A stretch of 52,556 bases of DNA from Caballeronia arvi (GCF_001544695.2 NZ_FCOM02000054.1:1-52556); one strand, 5' to 3'. Shown: positions 41,006 through 50,738, numbered from the stretch's first letter. Translations and numbers: made by a program. The notes: generated by a model from the sequence alone, not told the origin.

Positions 41006-41320
41006 ATGCTCGAGCCATCCGGAACGCTTCAACTGTTGGTCGTCGAAACCGCGACTGGCGAGGACGAAGAGCTCGTCCTCACAGGTAAGGACTTTCACCC
41101 AGAACGCCGTTCGATGCTCGACGACGACGTAATGCGGGAGGACGACGAGGGCGACTACGTCGCGCACGCCAGCGCATTGGGCTTTGACTTCAGGGTTGTT
41201 GTCGCACCGCCCAACCAAATTGACTTCGAAGATGACACTGAAGAAATCCGCATCGAGATTGTCGAGAACGACCTGGAATTCGTCGAGCGGGACGACGACG
41301 AAGACGAAACGGACGATTGA
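41006..41320 (+). CDS. Small highly acidic protein
   Basis: This 104-residue protein ends in a run of Asp/Glu (FVERDDDEDETDD) and is very acidic throughout the second half. A GGGAGACG site precedes the ATG. The first part (LQLLVVETATGEDEELVLTGKDF) could form a beta sheet. Acidic small proteins can act as DNA mimics, but nothing here proves that. The overlapping frame on the minus strand is Arg-rich and is taken as a shadow. Confidence 0.55.
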   Translation: MLEPSGTLQLLVVETATGEDEELVLTGKDFHPERRSMLDDDVMREDDEGDYVAHASALGFDFRVVVAPPNQIDFEDDTEEIRIEIVENDLEFVERDDDEDETDD

Positions 41321-41391
41321 GGCTTCGCCTCGCGGCATCAGTCCGTGAGCAAGGTTAAGCCTGTTGTCCGGGCCCGCGGCTCAACTGATTG

Positions 41392-41949
41392 ATGGAGTTG
41401 CGGACAGTTACCATGACGCGCACCGACGAGCTAGCGAGACTTGCACGATTGAACCAGCACATTCGCACTTGCCGACGAAACATCGCGCTCGTAGATTCCG
41501 CGTTGCCAACTCACGCTGGGACGGAAGAATACGGGATTTCAGTCAGGGTGTTGAGCAACCTTCGTGATTGTCTTGAATCGTTCCTGAAGCTGCGGGCGTT
41601 GATGCGGTTCTACGTGAGAAAGGCGGCAACAAGTTGTGGCACGTCTCTGCCTCGACAACCGGCAGTGGCCGCGCAGGGCGGGTTGGAACTTTATATACAA
41701 GACTGTAAGCGGATGATTCAGGAGCAGTGTCAGCGCCTTGCTCGACAAGTCGATTGCGGAGGTCGTCCGGCCGAGTCGAATATCGTCTTGTACTGCTTGC
41801 AGCAGAGCCTGTTCGCCCTAGAGCAAGCTCGCAAGGTGGACGAACACACGCGTCGGTGTTCTCATTCTCCCTCCGAGGTGGTCCGATATGCCGTCGGCGC
41901 GACGCCATTATTGGTACCGCCGGAGGCCACATTTCATCCACGGACCTGA
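41392..41949 (+). CDS. Hypothetical helical protein
   Basis: This is a 185-residue protein from the ATG at 41392; the ATG at 41413 (MTRTDELARLARLNQ) is equally possible, and neither has a strong ribosome site. The sequence is helical, with CRRNIALVDSAL, RDCLESFLKLRALMRFYV and ESNIVLYCLQQSLFALEQAR. Seven cysteines are spread along it. No family is recognised. It follows the acidic protein in the same direction after about 70 bases. Confidence 0.45.
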   Translation: MELRTVTMTRTDELARLARLNQHIRTCRRNIALVDSALPTHAGTEEYGISVRVLSNLRDCLESFLKLRALMRFYVRKAATSCGTSLPRQPAVAAQGGLELYIQDCKRMIQEQCQRLARQVDCGGRPAESNIVLYCLQQSLFALEQARKVDEHTRRCSHSPSEVVRYAVGATPLLVPPEATFHPRT

Positions 41950-42225
41950 TGAAGTGATTGGGCGATAACGACACGCGATTTCAGCTCGTTGGCAGAATCG
42001 CCGGGCGCTGGGCAGACCGGGACTGGTTGCCGGCGCCGCGCCGGGAACACTGCGGCACGAGGTCGGAGGCCGCCGCCGATTTCGAAGGTTGCATGAATCG
42101 CGGGTTAGCGCGTGCGCCGTCGTTCTTGCCATCGGTCACGATAAGTGGAGCTCCAGATGGCGCTCAGAAAGAGGTATAGCGATTGCTAGTTTCGAGCAGC
42201 TCTTCCAAAAAGCGCGGGGTCTAGC

Positions 42226-42522
42226 ATGGCAACGTTTTCACGGCGACGGCCGAAGCATGTGTTGTTTCCCGCTCAGCGCTTCGTGGCTGCGAAGGCTGGG
42301 ATGTCGGAAGCTGACTACGCCGTTTATGCTTCTTACCGCCCGCTAAGTGGAAGATTTATCGGCACGCTGAAGGTTGTTCGCTTGACCGACGCGCGGTTGC
42401 TCTATCCCTTCGCGGGTGCAGAGGAGCTCGGGCCGTTCAACACCAAGGACGCGGCGAAGGAAGCTGCCGTTCGACGCGGAAATGAAATCATTAACGCAGA
42501 CCTGTCGAATCCTGAGCTTTGA
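42226..42522 (+). CDS. DUF6723-like small protein
   Basis: This is a 98-residue protein with Y-A-V-Y-A-S-Y-R-P-L-S-G-R-F-I-G-T-L-K-V-V-R and the following LLYPFAGAEELGPFNTKDAAKEAA, a pattern I associate with the Burkholderiales family DUF6723. Its function is unknown. It is monocistronic; a GCGCGGGG stretch precedes the ATG. Confidence 0.65.
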   Translation: MATFSRRRPKHVLFPAQRFVAAKAGMSEADYAVYASYRPLSGRFIGTLKVVRLTDARLLYPFAGAEELGPFNTKDAAKEAAVRRGNEIINADLSNPEL

Positions 42523-42921
42523 CGGGACTCACAAGGCGAGCAGTCGCGCGAACTTCGCGCACCAATGCAGGAGCGAACCGAACGGCTCAGGGAGCAGACC
42601 GCTCCGGAAGAGCGTTCGCTAATTGGGGCGAGAGCAAAAAGGCGGCCAATGAATACTAGGCTCCGCGGCACACATCACAGCCATTTCGGTTCTCGCAAAC
42701 AGATAAACCGCCGCCAGGAGAACGTTGACTATCCACTGAACACGCGCAGACGGGAGTGCTGCGAGGTTCGCGCGACCAATTTACCTCCATCGATTCTAGC
42801 GGTCCGACTGTTTTAAGTAGCTGTTACTGCGAGTTTCTCTTACACGCGCCGTGACTTTTCCGCCGGACCTGCGAAAATATAAATGTGTTTAACATTCCGC
42901 AGATGAAGGGGTTTGGACAAG
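42523..42921. other. Intergenic region
   Basis: No gene or strong hairpin is seen in this 400-base gap. The right end (42870-42905) is AT-rich and probably holds the promoter of the small gene at 42922, but I cannot pick out convincing -35 and -10 boxes. Confidence 0.35.
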
Positions 42922-43173
42922 ATGTTGACGAATGAAGGCGCCGACGACGCCGAGATTATCGTCCGTCCGGCAGAGGGAGGTGGCTGGCAGGTTGAGATTC
43001 CCGGTATCTCCGGTCCCGCTTCCGTGACGCTGGTCAGCGACCAGAGCGCGGCACTTGAACTGGCGCGGAAGTTGAGGCCGGATGCCGACATCCGGCTTCT
43101 TCCGGCGGACGAGAACCGTGAAACCTTGCATGGCGACCTATCACAATCCCGCAGCAACTTTATCATTTCGTGA
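42922..43173 (+). CDS. Small hypothetical protein (DUF2188-like)
   Basis: This is an 83-residue protein starting at the ATG at 42922, ten bases after AAGGGG; a TTG nine bases upstream is too close to that site. The strand EIIVRPAEGGGWQVEIPGIS and the helix QSAALELARKLRP recall DUF2188-type proteins, which have a beta hairpin and a final helix. The match is loose. It precedes the signalling island. Confidence 0.5.
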   Translation: MLTNEGADDAEIIVRPAEGGGWQVEIPGISGPASVTLVSDQSAALELARKLRPDADIRLLPADENRETLHGDLSQSRSNFIIS

Positions 43174-43354
43174 AACGCAGGCGATGGTTTGAACGCCGAC
43201 GCATTGCAGGGCGTAGTTTCACCAGGTAGTCGGGTCCGCGCGATGCTGGAGTGTACCAAAGTGCACGCCCGCCCATCATGAGAGTCACTATCACCGCGCA
43301 CAATGCGGCAGAAACCGGGGACCAGCAATCACACCTTTTTTACTTCCTCGTTTG

Positions 43355-43786
43355 ATGTATGCCGCGAGCAAGTGTCAACGCTGGACGTCGCGAGATGTCT
43401 TTATAGGACGGCGAAAGCCACGAGTACTGGTCGTTGACGATTACAAAGATGCGGCAAACGCTATCGCGGCTTATTTACAACTCGAGGGGGCTTCGGTGAG
43501 GACGGCGAACGGATGCTTTAGCGCGCTGCAAGTCGTCGAGAGCTGGGCGCCCGACATTATCCTGCTCGACATCATGATGCCTGAGCACGACGGGTTCTTT
43601 ACGGCCCGCGCGCTTCGGCGCCTTTCACGAGATGACTTTGCCATCATCGCCTACACCGCGAATGACCAGGACTTCGTTCGGTCGAGCGGTGACGTCACGC
43701 TGTTCGACGCCTACTGTCAAAAAGCCATTTCGCCAACGTACCTGCTTGGCCTCATGGAAGGACTCTACTCACGTGAGGCCATGTAA
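43355..43786 (+). CDS. Single-domain response regulator (REC)
   Basis: This 143-residue receiver domain has the acidic pair D28-D29, the phosphoacceptor D72 in ILLDIMMPEHDG, a Thr in AYTAND and a Lys in CQKAIS. There is no output domain, so it passes phosphate on or acts by binding. It lies on the plus strand, convergent with the diguanylate cyclase gene. Its partner kinase is not obvious; the kinase remnant at 45646 is one candidate. Confidence 0.85.
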   Translation: MYAASKCQRWTSRDVFIGRRKPRVLVVDDYKDAANAIAAYLQLEGASVRTANGCFSALQVVESWAPDIILLDIMMPEHDGFFTARALRRLSRDDFAIIAYTANDQDFVRSSGDVTLFDAYCQKAISPTYLLGLMEGLYSREAM

Positions 43787-43908
43787 GCGGTCTGGTTTCT
43801 AGCGTGGTCGTGATTGCCTTGGATGCGAAGCATGCGCCTTGTTTCTCCTCGCAATGCGGTGGGCGTTTGTTTTGCCGCCGGCCCGGATGCGTTGAACGCG
43901 CAGCCTCG

Positions 43909-45123
43909 TCAACGGTGCAGACGCAAGACCTTCTGCTGCCCTTCGGTATTCGCGAAGGCGTACGAAGACCGACCGGCTCTCTTTGCCTCGTACATTGCGG
44001 CGTCGGCCGCATCGAGCAGTCCGTCGATTGATTCCACGGTGTCTGGATACGTCGCAATGCCGATGCTGACGCCGAGTGGAAAACGACCGCTAAACTCGTG
44101 CTTGCCGACCATGCGTACGCTCTCGCCGAGGCGCGCGGCCAATTCGCGCAATTGGGCGTCGTCGATGTAGTCCACGGAAAGGAGAACAAATTCGTCGCCG
44201 CCGATTCTGGTGAGCACATCCTGAGGCCGCGTCGCTTCTCGGAGCGCACGCGCAAGGGCCCTGAGGATGGCGTCGCCGGCTTTGTGACCAAGCGTGTGGT
44301 TCACCGCCTTGAATCCATCGATGTCCAGGTACAGCATTGCAACTCGGCGCGTATCCGTGTCAGCGTCCACGGTGAGCGCCTCGAGTGCAGCGAGCAGATG
44401 CCGCCGATTCGGTAGCCCAGTTAAGACGTCCTTCGATGCTTGCCGGTTTAACAGGGCGGTGTAGGCATGCACACGGGCAAACGCGCGTCGCTGAATGAAG
44501 AGTGTGTAGATGAGTAAGCAGCAAACCAGGACTGCTATGAACGCAAGAGCCCCGGCTCCCAAGATGACGCGTCGGTCGACATCTTGAACAGCAGCACGCC
44601 GCACCTGACGCCAGTTGCCGAGTAGAACGCCGAGGTCTTCACGCAGCGCATCCATGTACCGCTTGCCTTCACCAGTGCGCATAAGCTCAAGCGAACCCTC
44701 GCGGTCGCCGCTGCGGGCGAGTTCCAGCGTGCGCGAGACCTCCATCACTTTCAGATTCTTTGCGTGTTCGATGCGCCTAACTAACAGCGCGGACTGAGGG
44801 TCGTTTGCAACAAGCTGATGGAGTCGTAGCACCATGTCGTCGAGGTCACGCGTGGCAAGTTTATACGGCTGCAGATATTGGTCGTCGGCCATAAGCAAGT
44901 AGCCACGCTGGCCCGTCTCGAGATTTTATAAATCGTGCAGCACGCGATTCCCGACCTCTAGTACCGCGACGGAAGTGTCATCGCGGGCCTGTTCCGCGCG
45001 GATAATCGTGGCTTCATAGATAAAGAAGCCAGCCGCGCATAGTAGTGCGGCGGCAATACCGATATACAACAGAACGAACCGATTTTTGTCTGCTGTCGCA
45101 GAGCGAAAAAGACGCCGCGGCAT
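43909..45123 (-). pseudogene. CHASE3-GGDEF diguanylate cyclase interrupted by a stop codon
   Basis: From the ATG at 45123 (after GTGAGGACAG) the product begins with a membrane helix (LLYIGIAAALLCAAGFFIY) and the start of a CHASE3 sensor, then meets TAA at 44926-44928. The same frame continues without break as NLETGQRGYLLMADDQYLQPY, the typical CHASE3 core. A second helix and a GGDEF domain with GGDEF, an RPQD I-site and DIDGFKAVN follow to 43909. Restoring one codon gives a normal protein of about 404 residues. The 3' part might still be made from ATG 44892, without the first helix. The enzyme would make c-di-GMP. Confidence 0.85.
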
Positions 45124-45228
45124 ACTGTCCTCACTCCCACTGATTGCCACAAGCGACCCGCTGTCCGAGCCGTAGCGGCAACATGCTGCCAGGCCACCCC
45201 TGCGTCCGCGGGCCATGCTCGGCGAAGG

Positions 45229-45582
45229 TCACGCCGTCGCTTTGAAGCTTGCGATGAGTGCCTCAAGCTCAGAAAAGTTCACCGGCTTCCGGAGAAACAA
45301 ATCGCAAATGCCCTCGACCGTGGGAGGCGTTTTACCGGAGGTCAATACGAGCGGGACACGCGCGAATCGGCGAAGTTTTCTCAGACGTCGGCAGAGGCTG
45401 ATGCCATCGAGTTTTGGCATTTCCCAATCGGTGACGACGAGGTTGGGTAGGGTTTTGAGCGCCTTCACGAACGCATCCAAACCGTCTTCTGATGAGAGGA
45501 CCTCAAAGCCGTGAACTTCGAATACAGCGCCGAGCGCATGTAAAGGGCGAATATCGTCGTCAACAAGTAGTACGCGAGTCAT
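45229..45582 (-). CDS. Single-domain response regulator (REC)
   Basis: This is a 117-residue receiver with D8-D9, the phosphoacceptor D52 in VVTDWEMPKLDG, T/S in LTSGK and a Lys in LRKPVN. The start at 45582 begins MTRVLLVDDD, and no good ribosome site is visible. It lies between a decayed histidine kinase (upstream) and the broken GGDEF gene (downstream), all on the minus strand, so the three probably formed one operon. Confidence 0.85.
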   Translation of the reverse strand: MTRVLLVDDDIRPLHALGAVFEVHGFEVLSSEDGLDAFVKALKTLPNLVVTDWEMPKLDGISLCRRLRKLRRFARVPLVLTSGKTPPTVEGICDLFLRKPVNFSELEALIASFKATA

Positions 45583-45645
45583 GATGAGCGGGTGGTCGTT
45601 TATCCACATGGGCGCAACCGTCATGCCATGCTCTGCACTGGCGTT

Positions 45646-46270
45646 CTACTGCCGTTGCGCGATGCTCGCTGTGAAGATGGTTCCCTCGGCCTCGGTTAAC
45701 GTGACGGCGAGACTACCACCATGGGCGTCCACAATCTGCTTGCAGATGTAAAGGCCGAGCCCGAGCCCCCGCCGGGCACACTGCTCGCCGGGTGATAATA
45801 GGGCTCAAATATTCTTGTCAAGATGTCGCCTGGAATTGGCTTGCCGCTGTTACGCACTGAGAGCACAAGTCGGCCGTCTGCAAGCCTCGCGGTGACGGCG
45901 ACGGGAGCACCCTTAGAGCCGTGGCTCAGCGCATTAGCGAGGAGATTTGATAGCAACTGCTGCATACGCGCGCGGTCGCAGTCTACTGCCTCCATTACTT
46001 CGATGTCGCGCTCAACTATGCACGACGGATTGGCGTCGCAGAGTTCGTCAATCACTGCGTGTAAAGACGGCCCTAAATCCGCCACGGTTTCGACGTTTAC
46101 GGCAAGGCCGCCGCCCAGGCGACCTCGGGCGAAGTCCATGACGTCGTCAATGAGTCCGGCCATTCGGCTAACTGTCCGTCCAAGACGCTGTCCGACACGG
46201 ACTAGCTCATCTTCTTTCCGCAGCAATGTTCCGGTATTTTACGCTGCGCACCTGGTCCCGAGAACCGCCA
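45646..46270 (-). pseudogene. Decayed sensor histidine kinase
   Basis: The reading frame covering 46226-45780 carries a HisKA second helix (RTVSRMAGLIDDVMDFARGRLGGG), the N-box LLSNLLANALSHG and the G1 motif VRNSGKPIP. In the G-rich loop the frame breaks. C5 at 45766-45770 has one base too few, after which the correct continuation G-L-G-L-G-L-Y-I-C-K-Q-I-V-D-A-H-G-G is found in another frame, ending at 45646. Upstream, A-V-L-G is visible but the H-box (expected HDLRNPL) is mangled and a TAA follows at 46239. The kinase has lost both its phospho-accepting His and its ATP-lid end. Confidence 0.8.
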
Positions 46271-46467
46271 TGGCCCACCTCCCGTTTCTAGCTCGGTTGC
46301 CTTTCCCCGGAGACGGCGTGGCGAAATGACAAGAAGCGGCGGAACCCATGCATAAATTTCGACTTTGAGTCGTCGAGGAATTGTTCCAGGTTTCGGCCTT
46401 TTCAATCGACTCGAGCTGTCGCAGTCAGGGCGTATGCGGCGTCAGTGCTGCGCGCGAGGCTGGCAGA

Positions 46468-46812
46468 TTACGTCGGCTGACCAGAAGGTCGACCGAATAG
46501 CGGATTCGCTGGCGACTCGGCGAGGTAAGAGCTTGAGTAGGCGGGACCTCCGACCCTGGAAGATTCGCTCGCGCATTGCTGGGCGCCCCGCAAGGCCGGT
46601 GGTAATGAGGCTCGTCTCCACAAGCCGTAGAGCAGTGCGTAGGTGAACTCCATCTCTGCGAGCGTCTGCAGATGTACAGGGTCGCATCTCCCCACAGCGG
46701 TTAACTGCTCCACCCGCGTGCGCTGCCGGCACACGGCCTTGTCGCACTTCGTTAATGACGCGAGGAGGCTCTGCGCTAGCCTCGCGTCAACGTCATAGCA
46801 TTCTGGTCGCAT
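46468..46812 (-). CDS. Hypothetical protein, C-terminal part doubtful
   Basis: This is a 114-residue reading from the ATG at 46812. Residues 1-65 look real (DARLAQSLLASLTKCDKAVCRQRTR, HLQTLAEMEFTYALLYGLWRRA). The rest is Ser/Pro/Gly-rich and drift-like, so the true gene may have been frameshifted around 46600. No family is known. A possible ribosome site (GGCAGAGAGAG) precedes the start. Confidence 0.35.
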   Translation of the reverse strand: MRPECYDVDARLAQSLLASLTKCDKAVCRQRTRVEQLTAVGRCDPVHLQTLAEMEFTYALLYGLWRRASLPPALRGAQQCASESSRVGGPAYSSSYLAESPANPLFGRPSGQPT

Positions 46813-47098
46813 GGCATCTCTCTCTGCCGTTGGCAACGGCTATTCATAACGCGAGCAGGAGTAGACATATTAAGACGCTTTTTCACTGTCTTTCAACGCA
46901 GGTCGGAATTCGTCTCGAACTTGCCCGCCAATGCCGCTCTCGGCGCTTGAGGCGGTAGCAACCGCACCGCTGTGGCACGTCCGTTGCGCGCCCAACGGGT
47001 GAGCCTTGTCGCTGCCTGCCTGCGCGCGGCAAGGCGCCGGGAGGTCGTCCAAGACAGGCCCGGCATCGAGATAGCTCGCAGGCGGAAAGGAGGGCATC

Positions 47099-47572
47099 AT
47101 GGCGACGAGTGACTTAACTGGTTCAAGTAGTCCGCAAAGCGGCGCGAACATCGTGGGTAGCGGCGTAGGCGAAGGTCCGGGGCCTGACGTTATGGCAGCA
47201 TCGACATTGGAAGACACCACAGTAATCACCTCGGATGGCGAAGACGTCGGCAAGATTAAACATGTGATGCTCGACGTGCGAAGTGGACGTATTGCGTATG
47301 CGGTGCTCGCAAGCGGTGGCTTCCTCGGCATCGGCGATACGCTTCGTGCCATTCCTTGGAATGCGCTTACCTTGGATACGGACCAGAAGGTGTTCAGACT
47401 CGACTCGACGGCGGAGCGCATCAAGAGTGAGCCGGGCTTCGACAAAGACCACTGGCCGGCAATGGCGGATTCTAACTGGGGAACGTCGCTGCACCAGTTT
47501 TACAATCGCGACCCGTATTGGTCGTCCTCGCCTGACCGTATAACGGGACGTCAAGACCCACTTGACGTCTGA
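47099..47572 (+). CDS. PRC-barrel domain protein
   Basis: This is a 157-residue protein. A Ser/Gly-rich N-terminus (1-30) leads to a PRC-barrel (about 38-110), with EDVGKIKHVMLDVRSGRIAYAVLASGGFLGIGDTLRAIPW, the usual pattern of this beta barrel. The end contains WGTSLHQFYNRDPYW, often seen in soil Burkholderia and Pseudomonas PRC proteins linked to stress. GGAGGGC precedes the ATG. Ligand unknown. Confidence 0.85.
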   Translation: MATSDLTGSSSPQSGANIVGSGVGEGPGPDVMAASTLEDTTVITSDGEDVGKIKHVMLDVRSGRIAYAVLASGGFLGIGDTLRAIPWNALTLDTDQKVFRLDSTAERIKSEPGFDKDHWPAMADSNWGTSLHQFYNRDPYWSSSPDRITGRQDPLDV

Positions 47573-47598
47573 ACATACAGGGTCGGAGCACGCGGGCA

Positions 47599-48036
47599 TT
47601 AGGCGACCCTCACATATGACGGTCGCCTGTTCAATCCCAGCCAAACAGAGGCAACAACCGAAATCATCTGCGAAAAGGCCGCAAACCCCGTTGGCTTGAC
47701 GAGAAATGCGTTGATGCCGGACTCGTAGCACCGACTGAGGTCTTTCGGCTCCCTCGAGGAGGTCAGGGCGACCACCGGTACGGAAGCGATGGAAGGCGTA
47801 TGACGAATTTCCCGCAAGACATCAAGCCCGGTGAGTTCGGGCAATCTCAGGTCCATAAGGACGAGGGACGTGTCGCCGACTCGGCCTGTCCACTTTCCTC
47901 GTCGATTCAAGAAATCCAGAGCTTCCTCGCCGTCGCGAGCAGTCGCGACAGCTATGGACGCCGCGTACGACTCAAACGCAAGGAGCGCCAGGTCCAGGCC
48001 GCGCGGATTATCTTCGACGAGAAGGAGAGATTGCAT
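47599..48036 (-). CDS. Rcp1-type response regulator
   Basis: This is a 145-residue receiver with E8-D9, the phosphoacceptor D62 in VLMDLRLPELTG, LTSSREPKDL and K in LVKPTGF. The ALDFLNRRGKW segment and the extra loop before the phospho-Asp are typical of the Rcp1/CheY-like regulators that partner with phytochrome-type kinases. No phytochrome gene is in the window. It is convergent with the PRC-barrel gene. Confidence 0.85.
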   Translation of the reverse strand: MQSLLLVEDNPRGLDLALLAFESYAASIAVATARDGEEALDFLNRRGKWTGRVGDTSLVLMDLRLPELTGLDVLREIRHTPSIASVPVVALTSSREPKDLSRCYESGINAFLVKPTGFAAFSQMISVVASVWLGLNRRPSYVRVA

Positions 48037-48554
48037 TCAATTAGCTAGTCATGGTGTCCTCAGTTCGCAGCAAAGCACATTCCGCCTGGCGGCGTTACGT
48101 GTGCTATATCAATGCGAGCGTTTAGAAGTACGGGTGGCCTGCTCGGCTTCCTTGATGTGCGGGCCGTGACGCATTCGCGCGATTGGGCCGGCAGCTGCTC
48201 CAAGTCGCCGACGGTCAAGTGTTGTGAGGCAGTGTCGAGCATTGCGGTCTTTTCCTCGAGCAGTTCGGCATGACCGGTACGCACGGTATGCGGACGCCCA
48301 CGCCTTCGTTCGGAAACTGCAACATACATCGCACCCGTCGGCAACGGGCAACGTCGACTAGAGAACAGTCACAGTCCCTAATGCAGTGTCCGCTGCAAGC
48401 GGCGACTGGGCGAACGAACGCGACGACTCGCGCTTGAACTGTATTAAACTCTCCGCAGCAAACGCGAACACGGCTGGCGCGCAGAGGCCTGAAACGGGTC
48501 GAGCGTCCCCAGACATGCACAATCCGGCTTGGCCAGCCGCTAACCGGTCATTCA
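48037..48554. other. Intergenic region with decayed coding sequence
   Basis: On the minus strand two frames give fragments that together resemble one lost gene: AELLEEKTAMLDTASQHLTVGDL followed, in another frame, by RMRHGPHIKEAEQATRTS near 48110-48190. The rest holds no gene I can support. The promoter of the hybrid kinase presumably lies here. Confidence 0.35.
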
Positions 48555-50738
48555 ATGCAACACTCCAGGGGAGATGTCACCGCGCCACTCGTTGACGAGG
48601 AGGTCGCCGGTACTTTGCCACCAGCGCGAGATTTCGCGACGACCCGACGAGTCTTGGTTGCCGTTCTATTGGCGTCTGTCGTGATACCGATGGTCTGCAT
48701 CGGGCTCTATGCATACTTCGACTATCAACGCCGCCAAGCGGATTCGCTGGACGCGGTTAACCGGCTCGCAAGGGTCGCCGAAGAAAATGCCGTCAAGGTG
48801 TTAGACCTCAACCGCGAGATGACTTCACGGATTGCTGAGATTCTGGGCGACCTTGATGAGGCCCAGACTCGCGAGCAGCAGGCTATCTTGCACGCTCGTC
48901 TGGATGCGATGGCCGGGAGACTACCTCAAATCGCAGCTATATCGGTGTTTTCCGCGGACGGCGACTTGGTTGCAAGTAGCCGATGGTACCCAGTCCCCGA
49001 CATATCAATTCGGCAGCGTGCTGATTTCCAGGCCGCCCGAGACCACCCGCAGGCGACGTATTTCTCTCTGCCAATGCTCGGCGCGGTGGCGCAAACAGAC
49101 GTGTTCAATACGGCGACGAGTAGGACAGGCAGTAACGGTAAATTCCTCGGCGTGGTCGCCGTTGCCCTCCGACGTGCATACTTCCGCGACTTCTATCGCC
49201 AACTGGTCGGCAATAACCCGGACCTTACCGTGGGACTGTACCGTTCGGACGCCAATCTCCTCGTTCGGTACCCGACCGCGGGCGACGGCATCGTTATCCC
49301 GGAGGACAATCCCTTCGTTTCCATTTTCCGTGAGAACCTGCAACAGGGTCATGTGAGAACGACGTCGGCCATTGACGGAAGGGATAAGACCGTAGCATTT
49401 CGGAGGCTTACAGACTATCCGCTCTACGTGACAGTCAGCTTCGATGTCTCGTCCGTGCTTGCTGATTGGTGGAAGCATGACCTGCTGGTCGCGCTGCTTG
49501 CGCTCGTGCCGTGCGTCGGGATTTGGTTGCTTATCGGCTTTTCGATTTACCGGCTGAAGCTGGAGCAGAGTGTATGGGAAAGTTGGAAGAGCGAGGCGGC
49601 TCTGCGCGTCGACGCAGAGGCGACGAGTCGGCAATTGCGTCGCGTGGGCGCATTGGGAAACCTGGTGGCCAGCGTCGCCCATGATTTCAATAATCTTTTG
49701 ATGGTCGTCTTTTCCAACATGGAGTTGGCGCGCCGGAAAGGATATTCAGGGGTCCAAGCAGAAGTGCAGGCGGTGGAGCATGCGGCAGGCACAGCTTCGG
49801 AACTGTCGCGCAAGCTGTTGAGCGTCGCGCGCAAGAACCCACTGAAGAAAGAGCGAGTTGAATTGCGCCAATGGCTTCCGGGAGCTATGACTTTAGTCAA
49901 GGCAGCAGCTGGGCCGGTCGTGTCGACCTCCCTCGAAGTTCCCGACGACCTGAGGCCTATTGTAGTAGACCGAGCAGAGCTCCAGGCATCGCTCATCAAC
50001 ATCGCGGTGAATGCAAGAGATGCAATGCCGGAAGGTGGAAGCTTTGTCGTGCGTTGCCGCAATGTGTCCGTGACTGATGACCGGACGGTGGATAGGGGCG
50101 AATACGTAGTTGTCACCTGCTCGGACAATGGCGTTGGTATGAGCGATTCGGTTGCTCAGCGGGCATTCGACACGCTGTTTTCGACCAAAGAGGCTGGTTC
50201 CGGGACGGGCCTCGGATTGGCTCAAGTTCTCTCGATGTGCGAGCAGGCTGGCGGTACTGCTCGCATAAGGAGCGAGCTTGGCTCGGGGACTGATGTCTTG
50301 CTGTATCTTCCTGTAGCTGAAGCGCCCGAGATTGCGCTCGGGTCTACGGACGAGCCAAGGCTCGGCTTCCACGACTCGAACTCGTGGCAAAGCGTGCTCT
50401 TGGTTGAAGACAACGAAGAGGTCGCCGCGGGCCTAGCTGCGGTTTTACAGCTTCTTGGATTCGAGGTGCATCGCGCAAACAATGGCGACGATGCGCTCGC
50501 ACAGCTTCGTCAAGGCCACGAGTACGACATGATTCTGTCTGACGTACAAATGCCGGGCAGGCACAGTGGACTCGACCTCGCTGAACTCGTGAAGCAACAG
50601 TGGCCGTCTCAGCCGCTTGCATTGATGACCGGCTACGCTGGTGAACTGGAAAGAGGGAAGCACCTTGGTGTGCCCATTCTCTTGAAGCCCTTCTCTCCGG
50701 CGGACCTTCAAAACTTGATGGGTAGTTCGGCGCGTTAG
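48555..50738 (+). CDS. Hybrid sensor histidine kinase (dCache-HisKA-HATPase-REC)
   Basis: This is a 727-residue membrane kinase. The first helix is at about 33-53, followed by a periplasmic dCache-type sensor (SADGDLVASSRWYPVPDISIRQRADFQ, FLGVVAVALRRAYFRDFYRQ, VGLYRSDANLLVRYP). The second helix is at ~311-333. The H-box is VASVAHDFNNLL, with the phosphoacceptor H376. The ATPase has NAVNARDAMPEG-like residues, DNGVGM and GTGLGL near 550. The REC domain carries D663 in ILSDVQMPG and K in LLKPFSP. The layout is intact, unlike several neighbours. Stimulus and output are unknown. Confidence 0.9.
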   Translation: MQHSRGDVTAPLVDEEVAGTLPPARDFATTRRVLVAVLLASVVIPMVCIGLYAYFDYQRRQADSLDAVNRLARVAEENAVKVLDLNREMTSRIAEILGDLDEAQTREQQAILHARLDAMAGRLPQIAAISVFSADGDLVASSRWYPVPDISIRQRADFQAARDHPQATYFSLPMLGAVAQTDVFNTATSRTGSNGKFLGVVAVALRRAYFRDFYRQLVGNNPDLTVGLYRSDANLLVRYPTAGDGIVIPEDNPFVSIFRENLQQGHVRTTSAIDGRDKTVAFRRLTDYPLYVTVSFDVSSVLADWWKHDLLVALLALVPCVGIWLLIGFSIYRLKLEQSVWESWKSEAALRVDAEATSRQLRRVGALGNLVASVAHDFNNLLMVVFSNMELARRKGYSGVQAEVQAVEHAAGTASELSRKLLSVARKNPLKKERVELRQWLPGAMTLVKAAAGPVVSTSLEVPDDLRPIVVDRAELQASLINIAVNARDAMPEGGSFVVRCRNVSVTDDRTVDRGEYVVVTCSDNGVGMSDSVAQRAFDTLFSTKEAGSGTGLGLAQVLSMCEQAGGTARIRSELGSGTDVLLYLPVAEAPEIALGSTDEPRLGFHDSNSWQSVLLVEDNEEVAAGLAAVLQLLGFEVHRANNGDDALAQLRQGHEYDMILSDVQMPGRHSGLDLAELVKQQWPSQPLALMTGYAGELERGKHLGVPILLKPFSPADLQNLMGSSAR

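Noticed and set aside
40787..41338. 183-residue minus-strand frame opposite the acidic protein gene
   Set aside because: The plus-strand frame has a good ribosome site and coherent acidic composition; the minus product is a Val/Arg-rich shadow.
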